From Porphyrobacter sp. ULC335 (GTDB taxonomy: Bacteria > Pseudomonadota > Alphaproteobacteria > Sphingomonadales > Sphingomonadaceae): 64,000 nt of DNA. The stretch lies in contig NZ_CP078091.1 in assembly GCF_025917005.1 (NCBI RefSeq), forward strand, positions 806,001 to 870,000, given 5' to 3'. Below, piece by piece: positions 61,696-64,000 of this stretch (position 1 is the stretch's first letter; each line of letters begins with the position of its first letter). Position numbers and translations under genes: made by a program. The notes beneath the pieces were generated by a model that was not told the DNA's origin, made no database searches, and saw nothing but the letters and a program-made list of their open reading frames with translations.

Positions 61696-62409
61696 ATGAC
61701 CAAAATGGAAGCCGTAGGTTCGGGTCGCAACCTCACCTACGGGCTGCTCGAAGCGGTGGGTAAAGCCATCGTGGTCGGGCGCTACAACAACAGTCCGTTC
61801 CCGACCGAAGCCGATCTGGCCAAGGAATACGCTGTAAGCCGGTCCGTCACGCGGGAAGCCGTCAAAATGTTGACCGCCAAGGGCCTGCTGATCGCGCGCC
61901 CTCGCAAAGGGACCAGCGTCCAGCCGCCCCGTTCGTGGAATCTGTTCGATCCGGACGTGCTGCGCTGGATGCTGGAGCGCAAATTCTCGCTCGACCTGCT
62001 CCGCCAGTTCAACGAGCTGCGCATCGCAATCGAGCCCATGGCGGCGGCTCTGGCGGCGCGGGCGGCAGATGCGCAAGGGATTGCGGCGGTCGAGGAAGGC
62101 TACAATCGCATGGTCGCAGCCGAAGCAGGCGACGACGATCCTCTGGAAGCCGACATCGCATTCCACATCGCCATTCTGGAGGCGTCCGCCAACCCCTTCT
62201 ACGCCCAGTTCCGCGATGTCGTCACGACCGCGCTGCGCACGTCGATCCGCTTCACCAACCGCTTCAAGGGACGGACCGCCAGCCTGCCGCAACACCGCGC
62301 CGTGCTGACTGCCATCGAAGCACGTGATCCCGAACAGGCGCGCGCGGCGATGCTCGTCCTGATCGAGGACGTGATGGCGCTGATTGCTGACGCTGAACGC
62401 GCCGCCTGA
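61696..62409 (+). CDS. dgoR: FadR/GntR-family transcriptional regulator, DgoR-like
   Basis: A 237-residue regulator. The N-terminal winged HTH is at about 35-76 (FPTEADLAKEYAVSRSVTRE, then LTAKGLLIARPRKGTSV). The C-terminal FCD effector domain has DIAFHIAILEASANP and QHRAVL, where histidines bind metal or effector. Position after the dgo genes and similarity to DgoR suggest that it senses galactonate or a derivative and binds the four AT-rich operators. ATG 61696 follows AAAGGGG. Confidence 0.87.
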   Translation: MTKMEAVGSGRNLTYGLLEAVGKAIVVGRYNNSPFPTEADLAKEYAVSRSVTREAVKMLTAKGLLIARPRKGTSVQPPRSWNLFDPDVLRWMLERKFSLDLLRQFNELRIAIEPMAAALAARAADAQGIAAVEEGYNRMVAAEAGDDDPLEADIAFHIAILEASANPFYAQFRDVVTTALRTSIRFTNRFKGRTASLPQHRAVLTAIEARDPEQARAAMLVLIEDVMALIADAERAA

Positions 62410-62416
62410 GCGCCGC

Positions 62417-63721
62417 TCACATCATCTGCGCGTAAAGCCGGTTTACCCGCCGCTCGGCATCCTTGAGTGCGGTCTCGACCGGTTTTGTGCCGGTGATCGC
62501 CGCTTCCAGCTCTTCGCCGATCAGGCCCTGCACCGCGCTTTGGCGTTCGACATAGCCGGGCAGCTGCTTGCCCGTGCGGGCGAGGGCGGCGATGTCCTCA
62601 CGGTGCGGCAGGGCGCGGAATGCGGCGCGATCCAGCACTGCGGCAAAGGCCGGAAGCTGCCCGGTGCGTGACCAGTCATAACTGTAACGTGACAGGAAGG
62701 CGAGGAACCGCGCCATCGCCGCCCGCTCGGCAGCGCTGCGTTCCGCCGCAGGGACGACCCAGGCATGCCCGTCGACAAAGGGCGCCGCTGTGCCCCATAA
62801 CTGCGGGAAGGGGGCCACGGCATAGTGACCCTTCAGCGGGGAGCCATCACGGGCCGCCTCGGCATCATAAGGCCCGAGCATCCACGTGCCGACCGGAAAG
62901 ATCCCGCCCTTGCCTTGCGTGAAGGCGGCAGTCGCAGCGGGGAAGTCCTGATCGGTGGTGGTGAGGCCTTCTGCATTGAGTTGCCGCATCAGGGTGACAA
63001 TCGCGCGCGCCTCAGGGGTGTCGAGGCGGATGTGGCGATCATCGGGGTAGATCGGCGCGTCCTGCGCGAGCAGGTAGGTGTACAGGAAGGCGACCGTAAA
63101 ATCGGGGGCGCTCACCTGCGCTTGAATGAGGTAGGGCTTGCCGGTCCGCTCCTTGAACTGGCGGGCATGGGCCAGCAATTCTTCAGGTGAGGCGGGAAGC
63201 ACCGGCTTGCCATCGTGCATCAGCCCGGCCTGTGCCATCAGTTCGGTGTTGATGTGGAACAGGCGGCCGATGGTATCCCACGGCATACCATAGAGGCGCC
63301 CTTCCTTTTCCACTCCCGCCCGCGCCGCCGGGGTGAAGCCGGTCGGATCGATCTTCGCTTGCGCCAGCAGCGGCTCGACCGGCTCGATCAGTCCGCGGCT
63401 CGAATAGTCCGAAATCACCGACTGGTGCATGGTGACAAGGTCGGGCGGATCGCCTGCCGCCATTTGCGCGGCCAGCTGCGGATAGCCCGGCCATGCAACG
63501 ACGTTGACCTTCAAGCGGATGTCCGGGTTCTCGGCCTCGAAACGGTTGATCAGCGTGGTGAGGATGCCACATTCCGTTTCGGCCTGCGCCACCTCGGTAC
63601 TGTTGCCATAGACCGCACCGCACTCGCCGAAGAAGCGCTGGACCACGATCGTCGGGCGGTCATCGGGCGCGGAGCATCCTGCGAGGAGAACCGTCAGCGC
63701 CAGAGCAGCAAAGCACCTCAT
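62417..63721 (-). CDS. Sugar ABC transporter substrate-binding lipoprotein
   Basis: A 434-residue extracellular solute-binding protein of family 1. The lipobox is LAGC (Cys16). The lobe motifs are FEAENPDIRLKVNVVAWPGY, DLVTMHQS, RLYGMPWDTIGRLFHIN, FTQGKGGIFPVGTWMLG and FVDGHAWVVP. It delivers a sugar to the permease. The upstream permease gene overlaps by four bases. Convergent with dgoR 7 bases apart. Confidence 0.9.
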   Translation of the reverse strand: MRCFAALALTVLLAGCSAPDDRPTIVVQRFFGECGAVYGNSTEVAQAETECGILTTLINRFEAENPDIRLKVNVVAWPGYPQLAAQMAAGDPPDLVTMHQSVISDYSSRGLIEPVEPLLAQAKIDPTGFTPAARAGVEKEGRLYGMPWDTIGRLFHINTELMAQAGLMHDGKPVLPASPEELLAHARQFKERTGKPYLIQAQVSAPDFTVAFLYTYLLAQDAPIYPDDRHIRLDTPEARAIVTLMRQLNAEGLTTTDQDFPAATAAFTQGKGGIFPVGTWMLGPYDAEAARDGSPLKGHYAVAPFPQLWGTAAPFVDGHAWVVPAAERSAAERAAMARFLAFLSRYSYDWSRTGQLPAFAAVLDRAAFRALPHREDIAALARTGKQLPGYVERQSAVQGLIGEELEAAITGTKPVETALKDAERRVNRLYAQMM

Positions 63722-64000
63722 CGCACTGCCGTCCCCGCCATGGCGCTCACGATCTGTTTCTGGAACGCGATGTAGACGACGAGGATCGGGATCGAGGCGA
63801 ACACCGCCTGCGCCATCAGGAACCCCAGCCCGCTGGTCTGCGCATAGTTCATCTGCGCCGAGGCCAGCCCAACGGTGAGCGTGAAATAATCACTCGTCGT
63901 CGCCGAGATCAGCGGCCACCAGTAATCGTTCCACGAGGCGAGGAAGGTGAATACGCCCAGCGTCGCCTGCGCGGGAATGGTGAGCGGCAGCAGTACTTTC
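63718..64000 (-). CDS. Sugar ABC transporter permease, MalG type (5' part outside window)
   Basis: The final 94 residues are visible: a fragment of the EAA-loop end (KVLLPLTIPAQATLGVF), then TFLASWNDYWWPLIS, the loop TSDYFTLTVGLASAQM, a last membrane helix (AVFASIPILVVYIAF) and QKQIVSAMAGTAVR. This is the usual C-terminus of MalG-like inner-membrane subunits. It shares an ATGA overlap with the substrate-binding gene. A second permease and ATPase are expected further right. Confidence 0.88.
   Translation of the reverse strand, partial: KVLLPLTIPAQATLGVFTFLASWNDYWWPLISATTSDYFTLTVGLASAQMNYAQTSGLGFLMAQAVFASIPILVVYIAFQKQIVSAMAGTAVR

Noticed and set aside
1..64000. tRNA, rRNA, CRISPR array or insertion sequence
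   Set aside because: No clover-leaf with GTTCGA loop, no regular spaced repeats and no transposase-like protein were seen in any frame.

Overview
The window is GC-rich, densely coded bacterial DNA. It looks like an alphaproteobacterium of the order Sphingomonadales, probably near Erythrobacter/Porphyrobacter. This rests on an UrcA-family protein, TonB-dependent receptors with sphingomonad-type plug sequences, an NDUFS6-like CHCC zinc-finger protein, a YdcH-like protein, an NrdAB pair behind a GANTC-rich promoter region, and the intergenic palindromes common in this order. I see no rRNA, tRNA, CRISPR array or insertion sequence.

Layout. 0-11.7 kb holds housekeeping and scattered genes: UrcA, guaA (GMP synthase), a YceI lipoprotein, nitronate monooxygenase, a lone ABC ATPase, nadB (L-aspartate oxidase), a TraB/GumN-like protein and an alpha/beta hydrolase. 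11.7-18.8 kb looks like a catabolic cluster: two VOC proteins, a sugar-isomerase-like TIM barrel, an SDR, a Rieske oxygenase alpha subunit, a LuxR-type regulator and an acyl-CoA synthetase. Its substrate is not evident. 18.9-23.6 kb has an unknown low-GC gene, a regulatory region with twelve GANTC sites, then nrdA, a small membrane protein and nrdB. 23.9-25.0 kb is an orphan DGQHR-domain gene of lower GC, followed by a block of palindromic repeats. 25.3-31.0 kb contains a nuclease-fold protein, DUF1294, YdcH, a short GDRR-rich protein, argB, YggT, folD, a lipoprotein and MarC.

31.1-42.3 kb is the most striking region: a 13-gene tellurite-resistance-type (Ter) stress operon. It has five genes with TerD-like domains, one of them a TerD-like/trypsin-like protease fusion, a TerC/DUF475 membrane protein, and a translationally coupled biosynthetic module (PRTase-TRSP, HAD phosphatase, PRTase-PELOTA, CitE-like aldolase). 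A TelA-like protein and an unknown protein follow. Comparative genomics has predicted that such modules make a nucleoside-like metabolite, but the ATP-grasp enzyme often found with them is not visible here.

42.3-48.9 kb holds YciI-like, putA, an EEP-family phosphatase, a stand-alone EF-Tu domain III protein, dcd and a saccharopine-dehydrogenase-like enoyl reductase. 48.9-51.1 kb is a ZnuD-like TonB receptor with an acidic/histidine loop. 51.4-64 kb is a galactoside-utilisation region: two GH43 glycosidases, galactose mutarotase, a TonB receptor, dgoD, dgoK, dgoA, a galactose (or arabinose) 1-dehydrogenase, a DgoR-like FadR/GntR regulator and the start of a sugar ABC importer. Four copies of a shared AT-rich motif (core ATNNATAYGAT) lie in front of these genes, so they probably form one regulon: polysaccharide cleavage outside, uptake through the TonB receptor, anomer interconversion, then the DeLey-Doudoroff route to pyruvate and glyceraldehyde-3-phosphate. 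No galactonolactonase is visible in the window.
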